A stretch of DNA of 14,445 nucleotides from Baffinella frigidus (GCA_026770585.1 MU646390.1:724334-738778); one strand, 5' to 3'. Positions 6,138 to 13,223 are shown, counted from the stretch's first letter. The notes: generated from the sequence alone by a model not told the origin. Made by a program: numbers and translations.

Positions 6138-6278
6138 GAACCACTCTCCTACGGTAGGACACACCTAGAGACCTAGGGGTTTCCTATGGGGGTGAATAGA
6201 TGGCGTGTTCACTGTAAAGTGTACCTCCTGGGTGAAACCCCGTTCTTCGAAACCCCGATTGAAGCTGCGACGGGTTGT
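6138..6278 (+). repeat. Family F repeat, 141 bp, copy 1
   Basis: It starts GAACCACTCTCCTACGGTAG and ends ACGGGTTGT. The second copy, of the same length, is at 8823-8963. It contains CCTAGAGACCTAGG. No inverted ends are visible, so the mode of spread is unknown. Confidence 0.88.
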
Positions 6279-6359
6279 ACCTTTTCCGATGTTTCGGTGA
6301 GGGTGAAGGTGAGCGGGAGAGAGAAGTTGGCCGTGCCCTTGATCTCCCGCTCGACTTTC

Positions 6360-6382
6360 AGCTCCAAGACGTTAGACACTGC
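6360..6382 (+). repeat. 23-bp dispersed repeat K, copy 1
   Basis: AGCTCCAAGACGTTAGACAC then TGC recurs at 6979-7001 with one substitution. Both copies are followed by members of the GGGGAAACGTTG motif set, the second immediately. Confidence 0.75.
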
Positions 6383-6478
6383 CATGTGATGTATTTGTTA
6401 AGGACCGTTGAGCCTATCAACAGTAAGTTTACTTTGCTGTCTGAAGTTTACAGGGGGAAACGCTGTTTACTGAATACT

Positions 6479-6647
6479 CTACGGGGGAGGGCTAGGTGAT
6501 TTCTTGGAGCCATTGCCACCCATATCCTGCGGTTGCTTTTCCGTCAAAGTCAATTATTTGTGGGCATTTCCGGCAACTTTTACCGATTTCAATGAAAAAT
6601 AATAGATGGACGCAGGGCGTAAAATGGCATGTAGCTCTCCCGCGTAG
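6479..6647 (+). repeat. 168-bp direct repeat, copy 2
   Basis: Second copy of 5909-6076. A GGGGAAACGCTGTTTACTG motif lies directly before it and another directly after it (6653), so the duplicated unit is bracketed by that motif. Confidence 0.88.
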
Positions 6648-6785
6648 CTGCGGGGGAAACGTTGTTGACTGAATACGAGCTCTGCCCCAACTAATATGGG
6701 CTCCTCATTAAATGCATTTAGATGATCATGGTCCTGGAGAGTTTGAACGGAGTCCCGCTCTGAAGGTATTTAATGCGGGGCCCAG

Positions 6786-6948
6786 CCACACAGCGGACTT
6801 CGAAGGGATTTTGAACAACCCTTACGCGATACGACCTAGGACCCTACGGTAGGCAGTCCGTAGAAACATGGGGGGGGGTTCCTACGGATAAGGTAACGGA
6901 AAGGTGGCCCGATTTGGGCCAAAAATCCCTTCGAAGCCCGCTATGTGG
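6786..6948 (+). mobile_element. Family A foldback element, complete copy (forward)
   Basis: CCACACAGCGGACTTCGAAG and CTTCGAAGCCCGCTATGTGG are inverted ends. Inside are the CCTACGGTAGG motif, a G-run and GGTGGCCCGATTTGGGCC. Length is 163 bp. The adjacent bases (CAG and TTA) do not show a duplication. Confidence 0.87.
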
Positions 6949-6978
6949 TTAACTGAGGCCTCCGCCCGCCCAATTTTG

Positions 6979-7001
6979 AGCTCCACGACGTTAGACACTG
7001 C
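6979..7001 (+). repeat. 23-bp dispersed repeat K, copy 2
   Basis: AGCTCCACGACGTTAGACAC then TGC; see 6360-6382. It is directly joined to a GGGGAAACGTTG copy at 7003. Confidence 0.75.
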
Positions 7002-7320
7002 AGGGGAAACGTTGAGGGGTCAGGGTTTTTTTGGGGGGGCATTCAGGGTTTGGCGGTTAGGGTTGACTGACCGCGCCAGGTCAGAAGTTCAATTTTGAAG
7101 AGCGTGTAGTAAAATGACATTCCGTTCGTGTAAAGTTGATTCTACCCGAGAAACACGCCAAAAGTGATGGGAATTGGAGCTCTTTGCCTGCGCAATAATG
7201 TCTTTTTTAAAAAATTGTACCAGGATTTGCGAACGAGTGTGTGTGTGAAAAAAGAAGTTATGACCGGGCGTGGATAGCAGAACAGGGCAGCTGCCTGCCC
7301 TGACGGAAGAGCGGGAGAGC

Positions 7321-7427
7321 CCCTTGGAACCATTGAATTTCGATGAGGCCCTTGGAACCATTGAATTTCGATGAGGCCCTTGGAACCATTGAATTTCGCT
7401 GAGGCCCTCGGAACCATTAAGTTTCGA
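7321..7427 (+). repeat. 28-bp minisatellite, four units
   Basis: Units start at 7321, 7349, 7377 and 7405 with CCCTTGGAACCATTGAATTT as the leading 20 bases. The first two are identical, the third has one change, and the fourth is diverged and shorter. There are no spacers, so it is not a CRISPR array. Minus-strand reading frames crossing it show the expected in-phase peptide echo, not a gene. Confidence 0.92.
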
Positions 7428-7486
7428 AATTTCTCAGATCTATTGGGGGGGCAGCAGATGACGCAGCTTATTATCATTCTTAGTGG

Positions 7487-7648
7487 CCACACAGCGGGCT
7501 ACGCATGAAAAAAAGCTTCAGAATCAAGGCATTTCCGGTTACCTTATTAGTAGGAAACCCCCCTATTTTCCTACGGGTTGCCTACCGTAGGGTCGTAGGC
7601 CGTATCGCTTGTGGGTTATTCGAAATCCCTTCGTAGCCCGCTCTGTGG
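7487..7648 (-). mobile_element. Family A foldback element, complete copy (reverse)
   Basis: CCACACAGCGGGCTACGCAT and GCCCGCTCTGTGG form the ends, with TTACCTTATTAGTAGGAAAC and GCCTACCGTAGGGTCGTAGG inside. Length is 162 bp, close to the other two full copies. GG on both sides could be a 2-bp duplication but is ambiguous in a G-run. Confidence 0.86.
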
Positions 7649-7749
7649 GGGGGATAGCCACTTGGGAAAATGTTGTTTATTGGATGGCCACTGTGCAAGC
7701 AATCTGACAACGAGGGGAAACGTTGTTTCCTATAAGATTAGTGTCCGAT

Positions 7750-7886
7750 GCCATGCAATGTAAACCGCCTTTTATGCTATCTTAAGGGTGGATTTCGTCA
7801 GATTTTGCTGTTTTAGCGTCGACACAGCTTTACCATAGGACAAAAACCCACCTCAAGATAGAAAAACACGGTTAAAATTGCATGGC
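7750..7886. mobile_element. 137-bp foldback element
   Basis: Arms GCCATGCAATGTAAACCGCC and GTTAAAATTGCATGGC, extended inwards by CTATCTTAAGGGTGGATTT and AAAACCCACCTCAAGATAG, pair over about 45 bp with several mismatches. No second copy and no target duplication were found. Confidence 0.75.
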
Positions 7887-7932
7887 CTCGCCCATGACCG
7901 CTGTCGAGCCAACTCGGCACATGTAAGCCAGT

Positions 7933-7954
7933 CAGGACCGGGATTCCGGTCCTG
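7933..7954. other. Hairpin CAGGACCGG/CCGGTCCTG
   Basis: A perfect 9-bp stem with a 4-nt loop followed by GCTTTT. It resembles a terminator in form only; there is no gene upstream that it could serve. Confidence 0.6.
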
Positions 7955-8116
7955 GCTTTTCATTTGAAAAGTCCATTTCCTTAAGGATTCAGGTTAAAGT
8001 TTTTAAAACCGTGTCCCGTCCTCGCTCGGTAGCGGGATGTTGGGCAACGCGGGGAACTGTTGTTTACTGAATAGTGAAGTATGTACACAACGCGGGGAAA
8101 TGTTGTTTACCGAATA

Positions 8117-8217
8117 TCCCTTAAGTGCCCAGGTAGTCAAATTTGACGGCCAAGAGGTCCTAGGCAGGTCCTAGGGCCCTACGGTAGGGCGTATGGGCAT
8201 ACTGGTCACTTGAGGGA
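8117..8217 (+). mobile_element. Family E, 101-bp TA-flanked element, copy 2
   Basis: TCCCTTAAGTGCCCAGGTAG at the left and GGTCACTTGAGGGA at the right, with TA on both sides (8115-8116 and 8218-8219). The left TA is the end of a GGGGAAATGTTGTTTACCGAATA-type motif copy (8094-8116), so this element seems to have inserted into the motif's final TA. Confidence 0.92.
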
Positions 8218-8387
8218 TACCTGGTCGAGAAACGAGGCTCCCAGATTGGGTACTTCGAAAATCGATTTTCGCTTTGAGTTGACTGATACAAAAACTCCGC
8301 CTTGGCAGTGCACTCTGGGGAAACGTTGGTTACTGAATGTCTGCTGAATATGACGCAAGGTCGAGAGACGGGGGGGGGAGCAACGTT

Positions 8388-8496
8388 CTAGTGTTTAGTG
8401 CATAGTGTTTAGTTAGTCTCTAGTGTCTAGTGTTTAGTGTCTAGTAATTATTGCTTGGTATTTGGTGTGTTTAGTGTTGAGTGTTGAGTGTTTCGG
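8388..8496 (+). repeat. Degenerate TAGTGTT minisatellite
   Basis: Irregular repeats of (C)TAGTGTTTAGTG, later TTGAGTG. The pattern is reminiscent of the telomere-like tracts elsewhere but is not TTTAGGG. There is no coding signal. Confidence 0.8.
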
Positions 8497-8642
8497 TGTG
8501 TCCAAGAAGCAATAGGGCTACTTTACGGGACGCGACTCTCTTAAAAGGATTTACAAGCGTGTAGAAGGACTCACACTTTGGGTAGTAATCTCGCATCCTG
8601 CAGGATATGGGCCATACGAAATTGACTTTCAGATGCCCTCCC

Positions 8643-8811
8643 GGATCTCATCCGGACGAGTATTCATAATGAATACGATTTCGGGGATCTCCGATCCGAT
8701 TCTCGTGCATCTTAAGGCTCTAAATGAAGTCTAGATATATGACTGTCTTATTTCTACCGCTAAGATACACCAAAATCGTATTCATTATGGATACTCGACG
8801 GGATTAGATCC
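8643..8811. mobile_element. Family B foldback element, most complete copy
   Basis: The ends GGATCTCATCCGGACGAGTA and GATACTCGACGGGATTAGAT, then CC, pair. Each arm has a small internal hairpin, GTATTCATAATGAATAC. The inner part has CTTAAGGCTCTAAATGAAGT and AAGATACACCAAAA, as in 3631-3784. Length is 169 bp. Related copies are at 3631-3784 (left-truncated) and 5304-5484 (core exchanged). Confidence 0.85.
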
Positions 8812-8822
8812 GTCGTCCCGAA

Positions 8823-8963
8823 GAACCGCTCTCCTACGGTGGGACACGCCTAGAGACCTAGGGGTTTCATACAGGGGTGAATAGATGGCGTGTTCACTTC
8901 AAAGTGTACCTCCTGGGGGATACCCCGTTCTTCGAAACCCCGATTTAAGCTGCTACGGGTTGT
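8823..8963 (+). repeat. Family F repeat, 141 bp, copy 2
   Basis: Same start (GAACCGCTCTCCTACGGTGG) and same end (ACGGGTTGT) as 6138-6278. It directly adjoins telomere-like GGGGTTAGGGTG and overlaps the 3' end of the minus-strand reading frame that starts at 9446. Confidence 0.88.
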
Positions 8964-9446
8964 TGGGGTTAGGGTGTAGGGGTTGGGAGACGAACGGATC
9001 CAGTATATCTGAAGCTCCCGGTTGGTCCCGGGCGTCCCCCACGTGAACTGCGGGTAGCGCAGCGCCCAGCCAGTCCGCGCTCTTTGCAGCATGGTGATGG
9101 CGCTGAGCCCGGCGGGGAGCCCCCGTTTGACGCGGATCGCCGCCCACACCCCTTTGACGTGCGTCGAGTGGTTTGGGTGGATCTGGAGGAAGTTGCTGTT
9201 CGAGCTGGAGAGATTTGCCGCCATTTCCTGGAGGATTGCGGTGACCGCGGCCCGGGAGAGCCGCTGATTCCGGCCGACCACAGCGATGTTGGAGGCGTTC
9301 ACCAGGTATCGAAACCCAACCTCTGCCGCCACCCCCGCGCCGCCACCCCCCCAGCCCCACAACGCCACCACCACCCACACGAAAGCGCGTGCGCATCGCA
9401 CACCACGCGTTCGCTGGCCCGCCATCGCTGGTCCCGCCGCCGCCAT
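8850..9446 (-). CDS. Predicted secreted protein of unknown family, 3' end replaced by repeat
   Basis: I do not recognise the family. From the ATG at 9446 the frame gives 198 residues; ATGs at 9464 and further upstream (to 9827) are in frame but lead into less gene-like sequence. Residues about 13-40 form a signal-peptide or signal-anchor-like segment: basic GQRTRGVRCAR, hydrophobic AFVWVVVALWGWGG, then small residues ending GVAAEVGF. Residues 40-155 are balanced in composition, with potential N-glycosylation sites NAS, NLS and NHS and a conserved-looking YPQFTWGTPGTNRELQIYW. The tail from about SPNPYTLTPTT is encoded by telomere-like DNA, and the last 37 residues by family F repeat, so the native C-terminus is probably missing or lies in a further exon. 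It diverges from the plus-strand gene at 9865 with 418 bp between starts. GC content is higher than in most surrounding DNA. Confidence 0.5.
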   Translation of the reverse strand: MAAAGPAMAGQRTRGVRCARAFVWVVVALWGWGGGGAGVAAEVGFRYLVNASNIAVVGRNQRLSRAAVTAILQEMAANLSSSNSNFLQIHPNHSTHVKGVWAAIRVKRGLPAGLSAITMLQRARTGWALRYPQFTWGTPGTNRELQIYWIRSSPNPYTLTPTTRSSLNRGFEERGIPQEVHFEVNTPSIHPCMKPLGL

Positions 9447-9864
9447 TGTGCACCGGGGCTTCATACTAGGCGAGGACCTGGTCCCACCACCGGCTCCAAA
9501 CGAGGCACACGGAGGGGGAGCCTCGTTGTGGCGGCACCCCGGGGACACTCTGGGCTGCGCAGCCGCCTCTCCACGACTACGGTGCTGGGTGAAGAGCCAC
9601 GAACAAGCAGCCACAATTCGCAAAGAATTCCCGTCCGTATCCCGAGTATCTAAAATCGAATCTGACGCAGAGAGGAAACCTTTTGGCAGTAAGTTGACAG
9701 TTGACTTCAGATGAATTGTCAGAGAACCAAAAGTGGTCCTTGCAGCAACTTTTGGTCCAATTCTTCTTTTTTTGCTCGTGCATCCTCCAAGGATCCGCCA
9801 AGCAAAAGCGAGCAAGCAACATGCCACGCTAACCGGCTATCATCTCCCTGCCCCCCCCCTCGCG
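9447..9864. promoter_or_regulatory. Divergent intergenic region, possible bidirectional promoter
   Basis: It lies between two outward-facing GC-rich reading frames. It contains an inverted repeat ACCAAAAGT (9726-9734) and ACTTTTGGT (9748-9756), and the paired phrase AGTTGACAGTTGACTTCAG (9692). No TATA box is convincing. Part of it may be coding or 5' leader of either gene, because both frames stay open upstream. Confidence 0.3.
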
Positions 9865-10140
9865 ATGAGCGCTGCCGGCGTGGCCGAGTGGGTCGCGCGC
9901 AAGGAGGCGCGCGCCGAGAGCCCCCTTGCCGCGGCACGGGCCCTGCGAGCCGCTGCGCGGGAGCACCGCCAGGCCGGCGCGGCCTCTGCGGTCTCTGCGT
10001 CCTCGTCGGCTGTTGCCGTGTGCGACGGGGTGGAGATCGCGCGGTCGGGGCGCGCCGTGGTGGTGTCGCGCCGCGTGTGGTTCCCCCCCGAGGACTGCGC
10101 GCTCGAGTGCTTCGAGGACTCCGCCAAGCGCTGGCGCTGA
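9865..10140 (+). CDS. DUF427-like protein, N-terminal part or 5' exon
   Basis: The frame from ATG 9865 gives 91 residues. Residues 1-45 are Ala/Arg-rich and probably helical. Residues 50-91 (VAVCDGVEIARSGRAVVVSR, then RVWFPPEDCALECFEDSAKR) resemble the start of the DUF427 domain: a Gly-x-x-x-Ala-x-Ser-x-Arg-Ala strand pair, the aromatic-Phe-Pro-Pro-Glu-Asp motif, then Ser just before the usual Cys-Pro-x-Lys-Gly. The family is normally about 90-120 residues longer, and that Lys-Gly motif is absent, so the frame stops where an exon boundary or truncation would be expected. No clear GT donor precedes the stop. An earlier in-frame ATG (9733) would add a hydrophobic MVLAATFGPILLFLLV leader, which could be a targeting signal or chance. 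DUF427 proteins have no settled role. The assignment is from recognition of motifs, not a search. Confidence 0.5.
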   Translation: MSAAGVAEWVARKEARAESPLAAARALRAAAREHRQAGAASAVSASSSAVAVCDGVEIARSGRAVVVSRRVWFPPEDCALECFEDSAKRWR

Positions 10141-10740
10141 GCCAGGTTCCCACCCCGCCCCCTCAGCCCGGTTCCTAGGACCTGGAGCTTGATCGTGGGA
10201 GGTATTCGGGAGGGCGCCCACCGCACAAAAGGGAGTGGAGAGTGGTCTGGTTTTGCGCGGGACTATACGGTCGAGACCCTCTATTTTACCTGAGAGGTGA
10301 GCTCAACACAGACCCGCAAGATAGATACCATTAGTGTGCAGGGCGTAGGATCTTGGCCGGACCGAAAGGATTCCATTCCGGCAGGGGTTTTCAACTCAGC
10401 CACGCGTAAATTATTTCCTGTCAGTAGTTTCTCCAGTAGGTCTCCGATGCTGTGAGTCCCCTGTGGGGAAGGACCGTGTAGCTCCGTAAAGCTTGCGCGA
10501 ACTGTTTCGCTCTCGAGGAGACGGTGCGTGGTGTTCCTCGGTTCTTGAGAGCATGCGTGCACGTTCGCTTTTTTTTGTCCCCGCAAGATACCACATGGCT
10601 GACGCGTTTCACATCTCGGCAGGGGCGAGCAAGTGTGGTTCAACCTCAAGGTCCGCGGTCGCGTCATTCCTGACGCTGCATGGTACCCCCCCCCCCCCTA
10701 CGAGGAGGAGAGAGGGTGCGGGTGACACGGGGCCGCGCAT
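10141..10740 (+). other. No recognisable feature
   Basis: About 600 bp of non-repetitive sequence downstream of the DUF427-like frame. It could hold later exons, but I could not find the expected Cys-Pro-x-Lys-Gly segment in any frame. A 14-C run lies at about 10685-10698. Overlapping frames at 10281-10771 show no domain. Confidence 0.5.
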
Positions 10741-10753
10741 AGCGAACCCAACG

Positions 10754-10937
10754 GCGGTTGGGTTGTGTTGACTATTCGTGTCGAGGTAGGCTTTCTGCTC
10801 TGCGGAGGGTTAAGAGAAGGGTTCCAACGACATTTTATGGCGGGGCCACAGCGGTTGGGGTCGCCATGCGTGTCGAGATAGGGGTTCTGCTCTGCGGTGG
10901 AGGGTTGAGGGAGAGGGTTCCGACGCCATTTTATGTA
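10754..10937 (+). repeat. 98-bp imperfect tandem duplication
   Basis: CGGTTGGGTTG...CGTGTCGAG...TTCTGCTCTGCGG...GGGTTCCAACGACATTTTAT is repeated from 10852 with substitutions and small indels (for example an extra TGG after CTGCGG). The divergence suggests an old duplication. Confidence 0.85.
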
Positions 10938-11343
10938 CCGCAGTGGATGCCTTCCCAATGGGCGCTCCTCTCGAAAGATGGCGGAGATTCATGCACCGTG
11001 GGCACCTCGCTGCTGTTTCTAGCTTGGAGGAATCACGAAGCGTAAAATCAAACACGTCGCTACTATGTCCGTAGCAGAAAAAAACACGAACACATTGTGG
11101 AAGCCACCTGTGTGGCTTCGGGTCGGGGTGGGGGGGGGGCGATGAGCACATGCTCTCAACAGCGATCCCTAAACCCCATCACCCACCCAGGTGCTACCCG
11201 GAGCCGTCTGACGCGCAACGCCAGAACATCAAGAACCTGGTCACGTTCGCCACTGGCAAAGGAATCGGCGTATCCCAACCGTGTGCGAAGTAGCCGTCTG
11301 TCTGTCGCCATTCGTGAGGCACGTATGGTGTGGAGGGCATCGG
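10938..11343 (+). other. Mostly featureless stretch
   Basis: The only structure noted is a hairpin GAAGCCAC/GTGGCTTC with a CTGT loop at 11100-11119, followed by a G-run at 11130-11138. Open frames here (for example 11097-11402) have no recognisable domain. Confidence 0.55.
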
Positions 11344-11349
11344 CGCGTC

Positions 11350-11390
11350 GACGCCGGGGGCTAAGTTGTGTGCGACGCCGGGCGCTAAGT
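11350..11390 (+). repeat. 24-bp tandem pair GACGCCGGG(G/C)GCTAAGT
   Basis: The 17-base phrase occurs at 11350 and 11374 with one change. It accounts for the LAPGV echo in the minus-strand frame across this region. Confidence 0.8.
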
Positions 11391-11653
11391 AGCCACCGAT
11401 GAGGATGATTGTCTCTTTCCGCCAGACCTGTCTGGCGGCAAGAGGCATAAATATGTGGAGGGTGGCGGCCATCAGGACGCGTACCTTCCGCATTTCCCGC
11501 GCGTTCGCCCAGAGTGGCGTGGGGGAGGAAAAAATAGGCAGTGACGAGCCGCAGGGGAAAGTGTTCTTGAGAAAGGACGCGCTTGCGGCCCGAGCCTTGA
11601 GGGTGTGTCTGAGTGAATCTACGTTGAACGCATGCACGAAGGTGTCTCGCATG

Positions 11654-11693
11654 GGTTCACGACCACCTGCATGTGCTGCTGGTGAACTTTTCA
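11654..11693 (+). repeat. 40-bp direct repeat, copy 1
   Basis: GGTTCACGACCACCTGCATG then TGCTGCTGGTGAACTTTTCAG recurs at 11848-11889 with three or four differences. Confidence 0.85.
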
Positions 11694-11755
11694 GACGAAC
11701 GTCTAAAGTAGTCGCCCAGTTAACTTGACCTTCTTCCAAGACACACCCGTTTCAG
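11685..11755 (+). repeat. Dispersed repeat H, copy 2 (partial)
   Basis: From AACTTTTCAGACG through CAAGACACACCCGTTTCA it aligns with the reverse complement of 4131-4202 and with 13361-13434. It stops before the CGGGTCGACTGCC part that the other two copies share. Confidence 0.78.
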
Positions 11756-11847
11756 GAGCCTGCCCCCAGTGGTGATGGAGCCGCCGCCTTGCAGTCGACG
11801 GCCCCGTGCCTATGAGGGCGCCAGGCGCTGCCTGGGCTTCTCTCTGT

Positions 11848-11889
11848 GGTTCACGACCACCTGCACGTGCTGCTGGGGAACTTTTCCAG
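11848..11889 (+). repeat. 40-bp direct repeat, copy 2
   Basis: Second copy of 11654-11693, 194 bp downstream. Confidence 0.85.
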
Positions 11890-11965
11890 TCCCAAGGATA
11901 TGTTCCTCACGAAAGATGGGCCTTCGAGGTATGCAACGTGTACGCGAGCACCGCCTTGGTGCAAT

Positions 11966-12288
11966 CTAGGGCCCTATGTTGGTCCTAGGGGGGGGGGCGG
12001 TTCCTTATGAGCGAGGTACCCCTGTACTGCAGGGTAGGGAGGGTTTGTTGTGAGGGAGGTACAGCCCTTGCTCGAAGACAAAGTCACACCAAAGGCATGC
12101 GGTGTGGTGTGCGGACGTTAAATAATTAACGACCACATCTCAGTTTACGGTGTGTGACCTTATTGTGTGACCTTGTCTTCGAGTAAGGGCTGTACCTCCC
12201 TCACAACAAACCCTCCCTACCCTGCAGTTCAGGGGTACCTCGCTCATAAGGAACCGCCCCCCCCCCTAGGACCACCATAGGGCCCTAG
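11966..12288. mobile_element. 323-bp near-perfect foldback with family G ends
   Basis: The arms pair over more than 120 bp: CTAGGGCCCTATG, a G-run, TTCCTTATGAGCGAGGTACC, CTGCAGGGTAGGGAGGGTTT and GGGAGGTACAGCCCTTGCTC on the left all recur inverted on the right. The centre is GTTAAATAATTAAC (12117-12130). The outer parts are family G half-elements facing each other. The mirror-like layout could come from an inverted duplication of one half or from insertion of the inner foldback at a family G end. Confidence 0.88.
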
Positions 12289-12347
12289 GCATAGTCCTAC
12301 CGTAGGGTCCTACGGGGAGGCAGTTTCTTATGAGCGAGGTACCCCTG
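12230..12347. mobile_element. Family G foldback, 118-bp complete copy
   Basis: The ends CAGGGGTACCTCGCTCATAA and TTATGAGCGAGGTACCCCTG are perfect inverted repeats, with a C-run and CCTAGGACCACCATAGGGCC inside and CCTACCGTAGG in the middle. The 12 bases to the left (TACCCTGCAGTT, 12218) and right (TACCCTGCAGTA, 12348) match at 11/12, which could be a long target duplication. It shares its left half with the right arm of the 323-bp foldback. Confidence 0.85.
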
Positions 12348-12349
12348 TA

Positions 12350-12429
12350 CCCTGCAGTAGGCCTACGTCCAGGGCCCTGCGGTGGTTCTAGGGGGGGGGG
12401 GGCGCTTTCTTTTTAGCGAGGTACCCCTG
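12350..12429. mobile_element. Family G right-half copy
   Basis: It contains AGGGCCCTGCGGTGGTTCTA, a 12-G run, TTTAGCGAGGTACCCCTG and the CCCCTG end, but no left half. It meets the next copy head to head across the 8-bp palindrome TACATGTA (12430-12437). Confidence 0.75.
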
Positions 12430-12437
12430 TACATGTA

Positions 12438-12580
12438 CAGGGGTACCTCGCTCATAAGAAACGGCCTCCTCCTAGGACCCTACAGTAGGCCTATGCCCAG
12501 GGCCCTACGGTGGTATTAAACCTCGCTTTTCCCCCGTGATAGGGGGGGGGACGCTTTCTTGTGAGCGAGGTACCCCTCTG
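12438..12580. mobile_element. Family G foldback, diverged complete copy
   Basis: It starts CAGGGGTACCTCGCTCATAA and ends GAGCGAGGTACCCCTCTG. It carries ACCCTACAGTAGGCCTATGC and an additional segment TATTAAACCTCGCTTTTCCC not present in the 118-bp copy. Confidence 0.75.
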
Positions 12581-12584
12581 TATG

Positions 12585-12632
12585 GTGGTTCTAGGGGGGG
12601 GGGGGGGCTTTCTTTTTAGCGAGGTACCCCTG
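12585..12632. mobile_element. Family G right-half fragment
   Basis: GGTGGTTCTA, a G-run of 14 and TTTAGCGAGGTACCCCTG form another right half. The CCACACGAGG element begins two bases downstream. Confidence 0.7.
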
Positions 12633-12633
12633 T

Positions 12634-12812
12634 CCACACGAGGCTACCCAGGCGAACAGAATAAAACGGACTTTTAAAGTTTTGTGGGCAAATGATCACG
12701 TTTCCGCCCGCTGAGCGGTCGGACCTGTGTAAAGTCGCTGCTTTTCATCTGAAAATTACTACACACGATTACAATCGACATTTATTTTGTTCGCATAGAT
12801 AGCCTCGTGTGG
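12634..12812 (-). mobile_element. 179-bp CCACACGAGG element, copy 2 (reverse)
   Basis: Reverse-orientation copy of 2055-2233 with the same length and few differences (for example TTTCATCTGAAAATTACTAC). GT flanks both sides, against TT at the other copy, supporting independent insertions with a 2-bp duplication. Confidence 0.9.
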
Positions 12813-12855
12813 GTTCACGTGTAAGGGCCACAGCACCTCTGCATCCACGCCAGAG

Positions 12856-12956
12856 TGGAGGCCAGGCGGTCAAATTTGACCGCCAAGAGGTCTTAGGCAG
12901 GTCCTAGGGCCCTACGGTAGGGCGTATGAGCCTACTGGCCAGTTTCCCTCGAGGGA
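12856..12956 (+). mobile_element. Family E element with altered ends, copy 3
   Basis: The interior GGTCAAATTTGACCGCCAAG through CCTACGGTAGGGCGTATGAG is intact. The left end (TGGAGGCCAGG) lacks TCCCTTAAG, and the right end is changed to CAGTTTCCCTCGAGGGA. TA follows on the right. A decayed copy. Confidence 0.85.
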
Positions 12957-13002
12957 TAACACATATCCGCCCCGTGGACCCTGCCCCTCGCCAGAGTTTT
13001 GT

Positions 13003-13055
13003 GAGCCTCGGTCGGACAGGTGACGAGCCTCGGTCGGACAGGTGACGAGCCTCGG
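13003..13055 (+). repeat. 22-bp tandem repeat, about 2.4 units
   Basis: GAGCCTCGGTCGGACAGGTG then AC is repeated exactly at 13003 and 13025, with a partial unit from 13047. Confidence 0.9.
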
Positions 13056-13107
13056 TGGTTGACCCTCCCAAGCGGGGTCTCAGGCCTCTAGGCGGAATCG
13101 CGTGGGA

Positions 13108-13136
13108 GAATTCGATTTGATTTGGTGTGAGTCGCG
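13108..13136 (+). repeat. Dispersed repeat I, copy 1
   Basis: GAATTCGATTTGATTTGGTG then TGAGTCGCG also occurs at 13588-13616 (identical) and at 13224-13248 (diverged end TGCGAATC). A second GAATTC lies shortly after this copy. Confidence 0.85.
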
Positions 13137-13223
13137 TGGGTGAATTCAGGTCCTTGAGGTTCTGCGAGCTCCCAACATACATGTAGGCGGACACCGGAAC
13201 TTATCCTGCAGAAAGGCCATGCT

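Larger units (their letters stand above)
6454..8338 (+). repeat. Eight dispersed copies of GGGGAAACGTTGTTTACTG
   Basis: Same-strand copies start near 6454, 6653, 7003, 7663, 7714, 8051, 8094 and 8317. The fullest form continues with AATA. Copies at 6454, 6653, 8051, 8094 and 8317 keep the ACTGAATA-type end or a one-base variant; 7003, 7663 and 7714 are shorter or diverged. Spacing runs from about 43 to 660 bp. None was seen outside this 1.9 kb. It could be a decayed tandem array, element termini or a protein-binding site. Confidence 0.8.

Noticed and set aside
7321-7427. CRISPR-like repeat of 28 bp
   Set aside because: The units are directly joined with no spacers, so it is a minisatellite.
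7933-7960. Intrinsic terminator (stem plus GCTTTT)
   Set aside because: The sequence is eukaryotic in character, the T-tract is short, and there is no gene to terminate.
9719-10226. Several frames of 128-155 codons on both strands around the DUF427-like gene
   Set aside because: High GC content lowers stop-codon frequency in all frames; their Arg/Pro/Gly-rich products look like shadows of the 9865 frame.
11194-11739. 181-codon minus-strand open frame
   Set aside because: It crosses repeat H, one copy of the 40-bp direct repeat and the 24-bp tandem pair, and shows no domain-like pattern. A chance frame in GC-rich repeat DNA is more likely than a gene.
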